Below the pieces are notes generated by a model. The model was not told where the DNA came from, did not search any database, and saw only the letters and a program-made list of their open reading frames with translations. A program made the position numbers and the translations under genes. Of a stretch of 64,000 bases of DNA, positions 21,392 to 32,796 are shown piece after piece. How positions within the stretch are numbered: the first letter of the stretch is position 1; each line of letters opens with the position of its first letter. The stretch lies in the NCBI GenBank assembly GCA_023014335.1, contig JAECYW010000013.1, forward strand, positions 1,736,001 through 1,800,000, in the 5' to 3' direction. Origin of the DNA: Galerina marginata (Eukaryota; Basidiomycota; Agaricomycetes; Agaricales; Galerinaceae).

Positions 21392-24115
21392 ATGGTCAAC
21401 CCTGATGCTTTCCGTGGGTCACGAAAGGAGTTCTTGATGGGCGAAAAGGCAGCCTACAGCGAGGCGGTCACTGGCGGTTATGCCAAAGATGCGCTGATGT
21501 TGATTCAGCGTCGTTATTTCAAAAGATACCCACTCGACTTACCTCATGACGACGAGCCCTCTGCCGAGCACCTGGCAGCCATCAACGACGATGAACCCGA
21601 CCCCGAACCCAATGTACCAGACCCCACTGAGCTGCCCTTCGAGGAGTATCTTAAGGCGATGGCAGAACGAGAAGAGAGGCAGAAGCTTCTCGAGTTTCGG
21701 AAAGCGGTACGTTGTGACTGTTGTGACGTGCTCGTGAACCTCACTGATCTCTCTCTAGCAAATTCGGCGTTGGCTCGCTTACCAACACATGAAGGACCAG
21801 GACCTCGACCCCAAGGAATCCGGCGCGCATAACCCATATAGGGCCCTTCTTGCCAAGCTTACGGGGAAGGATGGGAACCGTCCGCGTTGCAAGTCGCATA
21901 CGAACGTCTGGCGAAAGACTCAGCGCGAGGCAATCGAGGAAGAGCTCAAGAAGAGAATGGGGGATCTTACCGGCAAGAAGACGAAGCTCGCTGCAGAGCG
22001 CGACAAGATCGCCCGGGAGATGTTCCAAGCGTTGGACGACGAGGAGAAGCAGCATTGGGGAAAGATGGCAGTGGAAGAGCATGAGGTGGCGTTGAAGGCT
22101 TGGAAGAAGGAAACGGAGTACGCTCCGTCAAACGACCCAGCGGAGCGCCAGAGGTACGTTGAAAATACACGATAACCTCCTTTTCCTCGAACTGATGATA
22201 CCATTTCTTTGGCTTAGGTGTATCCAAGGGCTCGTACGCTTTTCCCAGCCCATTTTGGATATGATCTGTGAAGTTACCGGCTGGAAGGCGTCTTTGATTG
22301 CGGGAGGACCTGAGCCTGCACACGGCGGACGTTTGAACATTATAAGGTATGTATTTGTTGCCCCTCTCTTCAGAATAATTTCTTATGACGGTCTTCTCTA
22401 GCATCCACTCTGGCACTACGTCGGGCGACATCAAGATGACATTTGGGCGTGCGGAGCACTTGCGGTACAAGAAATATCTCATCCCTATGTACGGAAGCTT
22501 TCTTCAGAAATGCTATAGTAAGTGATTTCTTTTTCTGCTTTGTGTTACCCTTTGTGAACTTTTGTTTCCAGCTCCAGAAGATTGCCGTGCTTGTGCACTG
22601 CCCGACGCAGAGGGGTTCATGCCGATGAAGTCTCTGGACGAGGACAACGACGACGCGACTAATTTCGACACATACGACCCGTCAACTGAGCCGGCCACCC
22701 AGTCTGTGTCTAGCAGCCGTCCATCCCCGCTTCCCGCTCAGAGCACAGCTGCCAATCGACCCCCCGCCCTTACTGCTCAATCCGCGACTGCGGTTGGCGC
22801 TCGCCCTTCTCGTCCGGCTGCATCTACTCAGACAGCGACTTCCAACCGCCCCTCTACTCGTCCTGCACAGTCGGACCGCCCATCCACCCAGCCTGCAGCT
22901 AGTACACGCCCCCCTGGTCCGACTGCTCGAACTCGGGCTGCTCGTATCCCTCCCACTCGTCAAGCTGCAACCGCTTCGCTGGGACCCGCGCCCCGTGCTG
23001 TTCCCAGTGCCCCGCCTGCTGTTGTACCTCCTGAGATCAACCCCGCCTCCGCCACCATCGATACGCTTACAGCCCATACTGCGGTGTCAGCTCCCTCCGT
23101 TTCGAATTCTCCAGAAGACGACGAAATGTCCAATCCCTTCCCACACGACATTCAACACTCACCTGGACCTACCCCTCCTGTGTCCCGAGGTCCGTCCCCC
23201 GTCCCTTCCCTCATGAATTCGCCAGCTGTGTCCCGCGGCCCGTCCCCCGTCCCTTCCCTCACGAATTCGCCAGCTGCCTCACCTGCTCCTACTGCCCCTG
23301 ATGTCCCGGTGGCCGAACCTCCTACCTCTGTCGATCATACGCCCAGGGTCGTCGGGGAAGCCATGGCAGAAGGTGCTGGGGAGAAGAAAGGGTCTAAGCG
23401 TAGACGGACTCTTTCGATGGCTCGAGCTAGGGAGGACCCACCCGCAAAGCGCTTGCAGACTCGGAAGGGTGGCGCCGCCAAACGTACCTCCTCATCCAAA
23501 GGAGCGTCTGCTCCATCACCTGCTGCCGAACCGCTTCCACCCGCTAAACGCCGGCAGACTCGAAAAGCCACGACTGCCGTACCAGCCCCGTTGCCATCCA
23601 CAGTCGAACCTCTCGTGCCCGTCCAGGCCCCGAGCGACTCGCCTAAATGGTTCAAGAACGCGCTCTCGATGTTTGAATCCGCGACTCTGGATTCAAACTG
23701 GACGAAGTTGCTGCGGGCCTGGGCCGATTTCGAGTCCGACGAAGACTACAAAGAGTACGCCAGGCTAGGGGCGAACCATCGCCCACTCGCCGTCGCGGAA
23801 TGGATTGCGCGGGCTCGAGCACCCAAGTGGAGGCCTACCATCCCGGATGTCTCGAAATACGGCGCCGATTTCATCAAGTGGTGGGCCTCGTTGCAGCCCA
23901 AATGGCGTGTTTCCGGGGACGGCACCACCGACTTTAGAGCAGTTGATGGGGATTGGGATGTGTTGAGGAGGCCCGGAGTCAATGGGCTGCTTAGTGTAAT
24001 GGCAGCTCTGTTCTACTGGGGCGTAGCCGCGCAGAAGATCGGCGAGGACCAGACGGAGTGGATCACGGCAGTCAAGGACTGCACCACCGCCTTAACCCAC
24101 CTCCGTCGTAAGTAA
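21392..24115 (+). CDS. expanded agaricomycete protein of unknown function
   Basis: Five exons (21392-21706, 21759-22153, 22218-22346, 22402-22517, 22572-24115) give 832 aa. I recognise the layout as a family repeated many times in agaricomycete genomes, often beside transposons. The N-terminal block has IQRRYFKRYPLDLPHDDEPS and IRRWLAYQ; the central conserved block has QGLVRFSQPILD, SLIAGGPEPAHGGRLN and HSGTTSGDIKM; then TPEDCRACALPDAEGF. A 350-residue Pro/Ser/Ala-rich disordered linker follows, then a C-terminal globular block (VAEWIARARAPKWRP, FIKWWASLQPKWR, RRPGVNGLLSVMAALFYWG). The linker contains a 48-bp tandem repeat (23180-23275) encoding VSRGPSPVPSL-NSPA twice. The start could lie further upstream (ATG 21362, or another exon). 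Function unknown; transposon cargo is a guess. Confidence 0.75.
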
Positions 24116-24289
24116 AATCATAGTTCGTCGTGCCCCCGCCCCCTTTTCTTACATAGATGAAATGTACTCTTGTCATATAAATATACCCGGCCTTTTTTTG
24201 TCTGTTTTTCTCATTTGCGAGCGGTTAGAAATGTGTTGAAAACAACAGGAATATATTTTTACAAACGGTAGGTAATTCCAAAGTATCTA

Positions 24290-24610
24290 TTTTTAGCCGG
24301 CATCTGAGGGCATCAACCCGTTTTGACCGGTTCACGCGCGATTTTTGCAATAAAAATTAGACCGTTAGATTTGGATTGATGAGAGGATTACAGCTGTGCA
24401 TTTAATTCCGAGGGGACAGACAAAATGAGGACAAAATAGCAAGGTAATGTGTCAAGAATGAAATAAATCTATTTTTATCTACAACCACAATTGACGCCGA
24501 GCGTCATCCGAATGGATGAAGTCGCATCCATCCTTTCCCGTACGAATTTTGGCATAAAAAGTGCACTGTTAGATTCGGAAAGGTCTCTAGATTACATGCA
24601 TGTATTTAAT
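24290..24610 (+). repeat. degenerate tandem duplication (unit about 175 bp)
   Basis: Two successive blocks share a pattern: CTATTTTTA, then 70-90 bp later GATTTTTGCAATAAAAA / GAATTTTGGCATAAAAA, CCGTTAGATT / CTGTTAGATT, GATTACA..TGCAT..TTTAAT. Identity is modest and patchy. The rest of 24116-25349 is non-coding by my reading; a GC-rich stretch (24780-25100) has an open frame but no recognisable protein. Confidence 0.4.
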
Positions 24611-25349
24611 GTTACGAATATACGACGGTAGCGGCAAGCAAAGCGCAAAACGAACCCCAAGGCCGATTTGGGAATGCCAATGTGATCCCATCAATTTCGC
24701 ATTGTCCCAAATGATGCGATCAATTGAGCTATTTATGTACCCAGCCGGTTCCGAGAAAGGCAGGCACGGAAATGACGCGTGTGTCGCGTTGTTCTAAATT
24801 TATCCGTTTTTGATGGATTTGACGCGTCGTCCCGAATAAGCGTAATATCCGGATTTGGCGTGGCGGGACTCATGGGACCCGTTGTCGGATTCATTTTGAC
24901 GCGACGGGCGGCATCCCGACGCGTAAAAACATCCCAGATGGCATCTACACCTAAATATAAGCCTATGGGCGCTTTCCCGACCCTGAGAAGCGCGTCCGAC
25001 GACGAGCAGCACCCAAAACATTTTTTTTACCTATGCCCGGGCTCCCCGAGCTCTATAGGCATTTGTAGGCCAAAAGGCCTTGGGCAATCTGCCGTTAAAT
25101 CTGTATCACATTGTTGGGCAGTTCCCTAAGGTTCATATATAACGTCAGCTTATACAGGTGGAGTTTAAGCAGATGGTCAGGTCGTAAGTATTGCTCGCAC
25201 GGAACACACTTGAAGCCCTTAGTTTGGATTCCTTGGTAAGTTTCCAGTACCTTTAGAAATCCCTGTCCATCCGGTTCATTTCTCTCCTTCGGTCAGACGA
25301 AAACCTTGATTCCGGAAAAGAAATACGAGTAGATTCTAGCAGTATGCTG

Positions 25350-25549
25350 TGTTGAGAATATTTAGGTGAACTGATATTATTTATGAGCTCCTACAGAGCC
25401 TTTATATATGTATCTACAATGTATCTACATTATTCTAGAGTTATCTACAGTACTAAATGATTACTAAGTCAATTACTAATTAAGCGCCCATATTACTAAT
25501 ATACTACGTTCTCGAATAACCTACATAGTGCCGGATTGCACTCCCAATA
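25350..25549 (-). repeat. 3' LTR of the short element
   Basis: Plus-strand ends TGTTGAGAATATT and CACTCCCAATA. Adjacent to the target duplication at 25345-25349. Confidence 0.88.
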
Positions 25550-25957
25550 CTCCTCCTCAATTCGGCATTCCGGAGAGATCCAAAAATAAGATTCTGTTTC
25601 GCCACTAAGGCACGCACTAAGCGTCATCCAAAATTTCCACTAAGGTTTTTCCAAAATGTCGGCACGTACTGCATCGACTATACCACTGGGTCGGCCACGT
25701 AATGCATCAACCTAAAATCTTCTGCGGGCACGTCTTGCATCCACAGTCTCCGAAAATATTGCCTGATAGGCATCCAAAATAATATTTCTCCGTTTCGGCA
25801 GGAGCACCTCGACTGCGTACTGGCTGATAGCCTCCGGAAAGTCCATAGAGTAAATCCAAAAATAATGTATCCAAAATTATGAGTTCTTCGTCGTGTAAAC
25901 TATTCTGCAAGTTTCCAATTGGTCCGCAAATATCTTGCTGATATTTCGTGTGCTCGA

Positions 25958-26194
25958 TCATTGTACAATAAACGCGCGGCAATCTTTCGCGTTGTGTCCA
26001 GGTCTTCGGCATTGATAACATAAGCGATGGAATGGTAATTGAAGGCGGCGTCGTTGTCGTCGGGTCAATGGGGGATCGACATCGGAATGCGCATATGCAT
26101 GAAGCAATTTACGATGGTCGGATGGTGCGGTAGGGTCTTCTTTTGGAGTAGCAACAGAAGACGTGACGTCGGGATGTGTTCGGAAGTCGGACGA
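25958..26194 (-). CDS. minimal gag with CCHC zinc knuckle
   Basis: 78 codons from ATG 26194: MSSDFRTHPDVTSS at the start and LCYQCRRPGHNAKDCRAF near the end. The knuckle C-x2-C-x4-H-x4-C is complete. The capsid portion seen in the other copia gag (15156-17064) is deleted, leaving the nucleic-acid-binding part only. It may bind element RNA for packaging by a helper; it may equally be untranslated. Confidence 0.6.
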   Translation of the reverse strand, partial: SSDFRTHPDVTSSVATPKEDPTAPSDHRKLLHAYAHSDVDPPLTRRQRRRLQLPFHRLCYQCRRPGHNAKDCRAFIVQ

Positions 26195-26338
26195 CATTAC
26201 GGGGTGATAGGATAAATGAACGTGGTGATAAGATAAGATCGGCGGCAAAGGTGAAGATGACGAGGGCGAGATTAGATAATAAGCAGTGGTCCAATAAAAG
26301 CTGTGAGTCTCTTTACTGGGTGGCCGGGGCCCATAACC

Positions 26339-26538
26339 TGTTGAGAATATTTAGGTGAACTGATATTATTTACGAGCTCCTACAGAGCCTTTATATATGT
26401 ATCTACAATGTATCTACATTATTCTAGAGTTATCTACAGTACTAAATGATTACTAAGTCAATTACTAATTAAGCGCCCATATTACTAATATACTACGTTC
26501 TCGAATAACCTACATAGTGCCGGATTGCACTCCCAATA
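26339..26538 (-). repeat. 5' LTR of the short element
   Basis: Same 200 bp as 25350-25549 except C for T near position 35. Followed by the second TGCTG. Confidence 0.88.
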
Positions 26539-27210
26539 TGCTGCAACTGATAAACATAATGCTGAGATTATCGCGTATTTAGCATGGCAAAATGCATACC
26601 GAAAGATCAACGATCTAAGCATGGATCATATCCGCGAAAGGCTAGAACCCCATACTCGCATTCTGGTCTCGCAAGGCTGACTCTACGGATTCGCTTCAAC
26701 GATGTGAACTTCCAAGAATAAGGATCGCCTTGTGCGCAACCTAACCGACGCAGACCAAAAGTTGACCGGGATCCCGAAGGGGTAGGGGGCCTTCATTGCC
26801 AACACTCTCTATGAATTCATTCTCCAAAATATTCAATTTCATTGAAAGTACGACAGAGTTGTTTTTCAAACGAGGTACCGTCAAGGCATTTCGTTGGAAA
26901 ATTATATGGAAGAAACCTAAGAACTGCCTGGTTTCCTCGATCTACCTGCCGACCCAAAAGTAATCTATGCCAGCGTTTTGAGATTCGGTGGAGCAGCGCC
27001 ATTTAACCTGCCGAGTTCGGTCTGCAAGAAATAAGTGAGTGAAAGGAAACATAATGTCCTTGACACAACATACATTCGTATTCTTGACCGCGTTGGGGAG
27101 AGTCGTCAGGTCACCACCGTTGCCGAGCGCACCACCACACGCATGCAGTGCGACCTTGTTTCTACATATAACAATACCTATCAGTTTCTGAGTCACAGAA
27201 GGAAGAAAAC

Positions 27211-27525
27211 TCAGGCGAACATATCAAACACGATGTTCCCAGCCAAGTTCTTGCCCAAATTTGCCTTTGCAGCATTGTTATTGGCACCGGCGGCGTTTCT
27301 GCAGTCTTGTAGGGCTTTGGTCTGAGCTGCGCTCAGCTTGGCGCCTGTTGCAACGGCATCTATGGCGGCAAGGGCATTGGCCGGGATAGTTAGAGCATCT
27401 TGAATGATGATGCTCTTAACCTGAGCGGCGACGTCTTTCGCAGAGATGGCAGCGCGGGGTACGGGTGACGCTGCCACGATGAGAGCGGCGGAGAGTACTG
27501 AAACGATGACGGCGAAAAACTGCAT
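27211..27525 (-). CDS. small secreted alanine-rich protein
   Basis: 104 aa, single exon. Residues 1-19 (MQFFAVIVSVLSAALIVAA) form a signal peptide, followed by SPVPRAAISAKDVAAQV; the PR may be a processing site. The mature part is helical and Ala/Asn-rich (ALAAIDAVATGAKLSAAQTK, NAAGANNNAAKANLGKN) with a single Cys, so it cannot form an internal disulfide. That differs from Cys-rich effectors and hydrophobins. No family recognised. Function unknown; candidate secreted or cell-wall protein. Confidence 0.7.
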   Translation of the reverse strand: MQFFAVIVSVLSAALIVAASPVPRAAISAKDVAAQVKSIIIQDALTIPANALAAIDAVATGAKLSAAQTKALQDCRNAAGANNNAAKANLGKNLAGNIVFDMFA

Positions 27526-28137
27526 GATAACCGACTAGCTGGAATAGAAAACAGAAGAATAACGACCTGCGCGACGAAAGGAGAGTGAATGAAATGAAAT
27601 AGCAAGCAAGGGCGGAGAACAAGGAGAATAGCCCAGCAATATCCCAGAGGACGCGTTTAAGTAGCGCAAAAGCCTCATCGCTACAGTAACAGTAAAAAAC
27701 GCATAGAAACCGATTTAGTGAAGTCGTCGCATTCGCTGGCCGCCGCTGCTCGGATTTGAGTCGCCGCGAAGTGACAAGTCCCATCAGCTCTCACAGGCTC
27801 ACACCAGGTCGTCTTCCGCCCATGTTGGTTAATGGTAGCCGACGAGCGTTAGCAACCGATCCCTATTTGGGTCGTGATCAATTTCACCGCCACTGATCTT
27901 TCCCTCGGGCCTCGTCATTCCAACAATCGTTGAGCTACATCTCACCCACGAAGTTTGTCAAGCCACAACTACTAAAGCTAGGTTTGCCTGTGGTTTGTTA
28001 CAGCACTCATTCATAGGCGTATACGCGTAACTTACAACAAATGATTTTCTCTAAATTAGACCAACACCGCCACTGGTCTGGGCCACTGGCTGACCGTCAT
28101 TTCATGACAATCGTGACGCCACCTCTCATTGGCGCAC

Positions 28138-28144
28138 TATAAAG
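28138..28144 (+). promoter_or_regulatory. TATA box of the F-box-like gene
   Basis: TATAAAG 115 bp upstream of the ATG at 28253, with a CT-rich start region between. Confidence 0.4.
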
Positions 28145-28252
28145 CGCTCGAAGTTTTACAAAGTTCCCCAAAGTCATTTCTAGGTTTGTCACAACTCTGT
28201 TTTCCATCTCCATATTAAGAATCTAAGCTCTATCAACCACCAGATTTAGCGC

Positions 28253-29703
28253 ATGGAAAAAACGGAACGAGCCCTCCCCCAAGAGCTGCTTGACCAAGTC
28301 GTCGACGAAATTGGACAAGAATATGTCGATTCTTTCTACCAGGGATACGGCGATCTGATATCGCAAAGAACACTGCTCTCCTTTCTGTCTGTATCGCGAT
28401 CCTTTCATGATCGGGCCATCACACCACTATTTAGCCAAGTGCAACTGGACGATCGACCAGATCTCATGCAACGTATTACGACGCTACGGCAAATCCTGAA
28501 CCCCACTCCTGGTAGCACATTGCGCCCCGTCAAGTCGTGTATCCGAAAATGCGTGATGTCCTTGCTCAAACAGCGCGAGCCTGTCTTATCGCACCAGGTG
28601 GCAACACCGGACGAACAGGCTGAGGACGAATACGACAAATGGGTCGGTGATATATTCGCTGACACAGAGACTTCAGCGCTTTTCGACGATCTCCACGACG
28701 AGAATTACGGAATTCGCGAACTTACTATCGATCTAGTCACATCCCGCAGCGTGAAATGGCCGGACCTGCCACACCGCCTTTCGTCGTCCTTACTAGCTTT
28801 GATTCGGTCTCCTCATCTGGAATTACTTCACCTCGTCCAAATCACTTGTCTACCACCCGCTCTTCTTCGTGACAGCAGTTTAAAGCATTTGCGCTTAGAA
28901 CAGAGTGACTTGCTAGAATTCGGTGACCCCCCTCCAGTGGAGGAACCTGGTGAAGACAGCCAGCCCTACCCTAAGCTCGAGTCAGTGCAGACCGACTCTC
29001 GGTCCATCGCCTGCCTCTATCTCGGTGCAGCAACTTCAGCGTTCACGGAGTTGAAGCAACTTCGGGTCGACGGAATTCTTCCAGGTCTTTATGATTCGAG
29101 CCAGAAAATTCTGCTCCTTGCACAGAATACACTGGAAGACATTTCATTGAATTTCGGTGGTAAGTCTAGTTTCAGACTTCCATGCCATTCGCATTATTTT
29201 TATCTTCATTCCTCGCAGGTGAACTTTCCTTTCCTGCCGGAACAGTGGACTTTGGAGGCATGCCGCAGCTGCGGACTCTTAGCCTCTACAACTATCGCTC
29301 ATACATGGACGCTTACGAACAACGTGGCGATTCAAGCATGGACAGCATCTGCCAAATGCTAGACGCCCGCACTCCGCTCCGTAATCTCGCAGAACTAACA
29401 CTAAAACTCCACTTCAGCGACATGAACGTCCGAGAAGACTTTCTTTATCCCGTGCCGAACAGTCACTGGCAAGCGATCGATGCCGTTCTGGCGGGGGACA
29501 AGTATCCAGCCCTTCGCAAGGTCAATGTTCAAATCGAATCTGACGTCTACCTCCATGATCATAGAAACACATTCGACCGGCAAGTGTTCATCGACACCAT
29601 GCCAGTCCGCCTTCAAGAAGCGCTTCCCCGGCTGTCTGCATCGGATACAGTAGAGTTGAAAGTAGAGGCTTCGATCGATGTTCTTCGTACTGGGAGCCAA
29701 TAA
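28253..29703 (+). CDS. F-box-like protein, intact paralogue
   Basis: Two exons, 28253-29159 and 29219-29703 (GTAAGT..GCAG), give 463 aa. The N-terminus LPQELLDQVVDEIGQEYVDS plus LLSFLSVSRSFHDRAITPLF is a divergent F-box of the type common in agaricomycetes; the remainder has irregular leucine-rich segments (LRSPHLELLH-like, SSLKHLRLEQSDLLEF, PQLRTLSLYNYRS). F-box proteins recruit substrates to SCF ubiquitin ligases; the substrate is unknown. Truncated relatives of this gene lie at 13204 and 20421 in the inverted repeat. A tRNA lies 178 bp downstream. Confidence 0.8.
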
Positions 29704-29880
29704 CAGGGAATAATAATAACGGATCGACATGATAATGTCCAGATGTCGTTAACATCTATGAGTTCATAGCCATTAACCTCATCGCACTCTCCTGCCAGTA
29801 ACTTTCGACCATCTGGCAAACTTGTTATGGGACGCTTGTAACAGTGGTAGCAGTGGGATATCAATGACGCGGCGCTTATA

Positions 29881-29953
29881 GGGTCGATGGCGTAGTTGGT
29901 TATCGCATCTGTCTAACACACAGAAGGTCCTCAGTTCGAGCCTGGGTCGACTC
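29881..29953 (+). tRNA. tRNA-Val (AAC)
   Basis: Full cloverleaf: acceptor GGGTCGA/TCGACTC (one G-U), D arm GTTGG, anticodon stem TCTGT/ACAGA with loop CTAACAC (anticodon AAC), variable AGGTC, T arm CTCAG-TTCGAGC-CTGGG. No intron. Discriminator A at 29954. Confidence 0.93.
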
Positions 29954-30371
29954 ACTTACTTGTTGCCTTTAATGTCTCAACTCGTGGCGGGGCTGCCACT
30001 TGGTGGGCGCTAAGAAGTGCCTATATATTTTCCTGGATAAAGGAGTGGATGCGAGCAGACCTTTCCGTCTAGACTTCGGTGAAAAAAGAACAGAACCGCA
30101 AGACGGGAGACGTGAAGGAAACAGGAGGTTATTCTGTAATAAGATTATATATACATAATGAAAGTATTTTTGTTTCCGTAGTAGGACGCGACGAAACAGA
30201 AATTGAACTGTAATACTGCAGATAAAAAGATGAAAACGGGAAAAGAACACTATGATAAGTAAGTAAGAAGGGGATATCCATAAGCGTCCATGAAACGGGC
30301 ATGCAAGCAAAAGAAAATAAACTAGAAACTAAAATGCAGAGGACAGAGAACCAACAACAACAACCCCACAC

Positions 30372-32373
30372 TCAAATATCACCCGTATACTTCAACACCG
30401 CCCACAGCACGCTCCCGCTCACCAGCATAATCAGCATAAACGCGCCGCCCACATACATCATCAGCTCCGGCAACGACACGTCCTTCGTCTGGTACCGCTG
30501 TGCCCCATTCGCACCGGCAGTGTTGGCGAGCCCGTTGCGGATGTCCTCGATGCGCTTCTTCTTCGCGAGCTCCGCGTCGAGCTCCTTTTCGCGCATGATG
30601 ACGGCTGTGCGTGGGTCGGAGGGGTTGAGCATTTGTTTCCCTGTCTCGGCGGAGTAGTGCACGAAGGAGGGGTAGTTGTGTTCGCACCATGCTTCGATCT
30701 AGGAGAGAGTGAGGGGGTCAATTTTTTGAACAGACGATAAAGAAGTGGGCTTACTTTGCCGCAGGCGACGGAGATGCGGATGAAATTGGGGTCAGAGGGG
30801 ATGGCCTTGGCGTGGATTTTGCGTGCGAATTCGCGGAAGATGAGCCCGACCTCTCTTGGATTTGTTGAACGCATGATGAGCTGAAATTACACGTCAGTCA
30901 TAACTTCATGGTAAGAAGTGCAAAAAGAGACCACTTACGTTCGCTGCCTCCGCCTTGCGAATTTTGATATTCCGCTGGAACATCTCCTTGTTCATGAAAC
31001 ACAACTCAAGTGTAGCGATCGCCATCGTAGCAGGTATAGCGCAGAAATTGAACACGCTCTGGTTCCGCAGCATCCTCAGATAATCCAGAGAGTCCGTCGA
31101 ATGTCTGAGCGCGTCCAGAATCATCCCGCTCTGCGCATACGTGGCGCGTCGGACCGTGTCCGCATCCGTGGGCTTCATCTCCTTCATCTCCTCAAACCCA
31201 TACTGTCCCCAAATCTCGCGCGGCCAGAAATACCGGTGCTCGTCCACGTCCTCCCTGTAGTCACGGATAATATTTGTTTTTTGGAGGAGCAGACCCATCG
31301 AGTTGCTTAATTCGAGTTGGCTGCCCAGTGAAGGCAACTCTTTGCGGGAGGCGGAGAATATTCGGGAGAGGCCTTCGCCGACGAGCCCGGCGACGTAGTG
31401 GCAGTATAGGTCGTATTCGGCCACTGTCTCGAGGTAGATGGAGCCGGTTGTGGCGGCTTTGTGCGCGTAGTCTGCCATGCCGGTCTCCATTTTCTGCGCA
31501 ATATCGATGATGATGTTTTTGTAACTAAACCCACAGGTTAAGAGAAGTTAGACGGACAAGGAAGAGACGTACTCGGGGTTCAACAGGTTGACCTCGTCGA
31601 CGACGGTCGCGTATTCGACGAGAAGTTGTCGGTCCTTCTCGTTGGGGCCGGAGTCTTCGAATTTCCATCCGGGCGTTACGGTGTGTATATGGAATGACCG
31701 CAAGATTGGCTGCTTGACAGCATCGGGAATGGTCATGTCATCTTCGATGGTATCAAGACCACGGAGAACGAGGTAAAAGAGGGCAATCTAAGTAGAACAG
31801 TGTCAGATAGAGGGCAAGGTAGGCGTGGTATGGCTTAGATATCGAAAAACCACAGGGGGTAAACCCTCCCAGAGTGAAAACACGCGAGGATTTATGTGGA
31901 AGGATATGTTTTTCCATCATGAATCACCTGGGTTCCATAACGGTAAGATGAAATTTGTTCGAAGGGGGAAGTTGCTCCCCACATCCAGCCAAAGAACGAT
32001 GGGCATGAGCTCGCGGGAGAAGACAAGATGGGAGATCCACAGGGGACACCGCAGAGACAATTTCCGACGATGTTCATACCCACGAGAGCTTCGCAATCCC
32101 CATATACGAAACGAACATGCTATAAGACGCGTCCTGACTCACCGTCCTCGCAAGGTCCCCCTCCAGTTCCTTGATAACCGCCGAAAAACTCCTGCTCGTC
32201 ATGTCCAGAAACTCCCAGCATCTCCTCATCGACTGGCGGTCCCACCCCGACGTGGGGTGCTCCTTTAAGGCGGCAATGTCGCGTTTTTGCTCATGGTAAA
32301 TGTAGAACTGCACCAGAGTCCTGAACTCCAGAGGGTGTGTGAGGAGCAGAGCGAGCCAGTTAACCGCGCCCAT
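30372..32373 (-). CDS. ERG9: squalene synthase
   Basis: Farnesyl-diphosphate farnesyltransferase, the first committed step of sterol synthesis, acting on the ER. Exons on the minus strand: 32143-32373, 31573-31787, 30939-31524, 30755-30880, 30372-30698; 494 aa. The first Asp motif reads DTIEDDM after YLVLRGL, and the second is RDYREDVDEHRYFWP. The C-terminus has one membrane anchor (YVGGAFMLIMLVSGSVLWAV). Start MGAVNWLALLLTHPLEFRTL is typical. Intron 1 is 355 nt, far longer than its neighbours. The gene is divergent from the small gene at 32572 with only 198 bp between the two ATGs. Confidence 0.95.
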
Positions 32374-32571
32374 TGGTGGAGGAGTGGAAAAAAATGAAGG
32401 AAAGGGGCCGTATTTTGTTGCAACACTTTTTATAAACAGCCTCGTACGATTTTCCGTCACCCCACATTGGCGAGTTTTAAAATAAAAATTTCCCTTTTCG
32501 GCGTGTCCACATTTTTGCCGGGCCGGCCGGTTTTCTCGGGTCGAACTCCTTGGTCGAGCACCACCATCATC
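32374..32571. promoter_or_regulatory. shared divergent promoter, ERG9 / small basic protein
   Basis: 198 bp separate the two start codons. It contains GGCCGGCCGG (32521-32530), which is palindromic, and a CCCCACATTGGCG stretch near 32460. Sterol genes are often controlled by SRE sites; I see no clear one. Confidence 0.4.
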
Positions 32572-32796
32572 ATGGACCCTCCGTTGGCACCTCCAGTCCG
32601 CATTCAGGCGCTGTCGTCCTCGCCGATCACGACAAAGGTGGCGCAAAAGGACATAGACGCCTTTTTGGAGGATTTTCAATCAAGAAGCACCTCAGCGACA
32701 GGCGGCAATACTGCAGTCACTGTTCAACTGCAAAATTTGGCGGACGCGTTGAAGGAGGAGCGCAAAAAGAAAAAGAAGGAAAAGGAAAATCGCTAA
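32572..32796 (+). CDS. small protein with lysine-rich tail
   Basis: 74 aa from MDPPLAPPVRIQALSSSPIT; the ATG sits in a good context (CATCATCATGG). The middle, VAQKDIDAFLEDFQSRS, is helical. Residues VTVQLQNLADALKEERKKKK and a final KEKENR form a basic coiled-coil. I chose this start over the upstream one (32467) because the extra residues look like translated promoter. Function unknown. Confidence 0.55.
   Translation: MDPPLAPPVRIQALSSSPITTKVAQKDIDAFLEDFQSRSTSATGGNTAVTVQLQNLADALKEERKKKKKEKENR

Larger units (their letters stand above)
25350..26538 (-). mobile_element. short LTR retroelement (TRIM-like), young
   Basis: Two 200-bp direct repeats (25350-25549 and 26339-26538) differ at one base that I can see. 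They are flanked by the 5-bp target duplication TGCTG (25345-25349 and 26539-26543). On the minus strand the 5' LTR is followed by GGTTATGGGCCC (primer-binding region), and the 3' LTR is preceded by the purine tract TGAGGAGGAG (complement of 25550-25559). The 790-bp interior encodes only a gag zinc knuckle, with no protease, integrase or reverse transcriptase. It must have been mobilised by a relative. Confidence 0.9.

Noticed and set aside
24779..25129. 116-codon plus frame
   Set aside because: GC-rich, no recognisable motif, frame open by composition; no splice or start support.
31825..32268. Plus-strand 147-codon frame across ERG9 intron 1
   Set aside because: It overlaps ERG9 exon 1 antisense and has no family features. 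I treat the region as intron.
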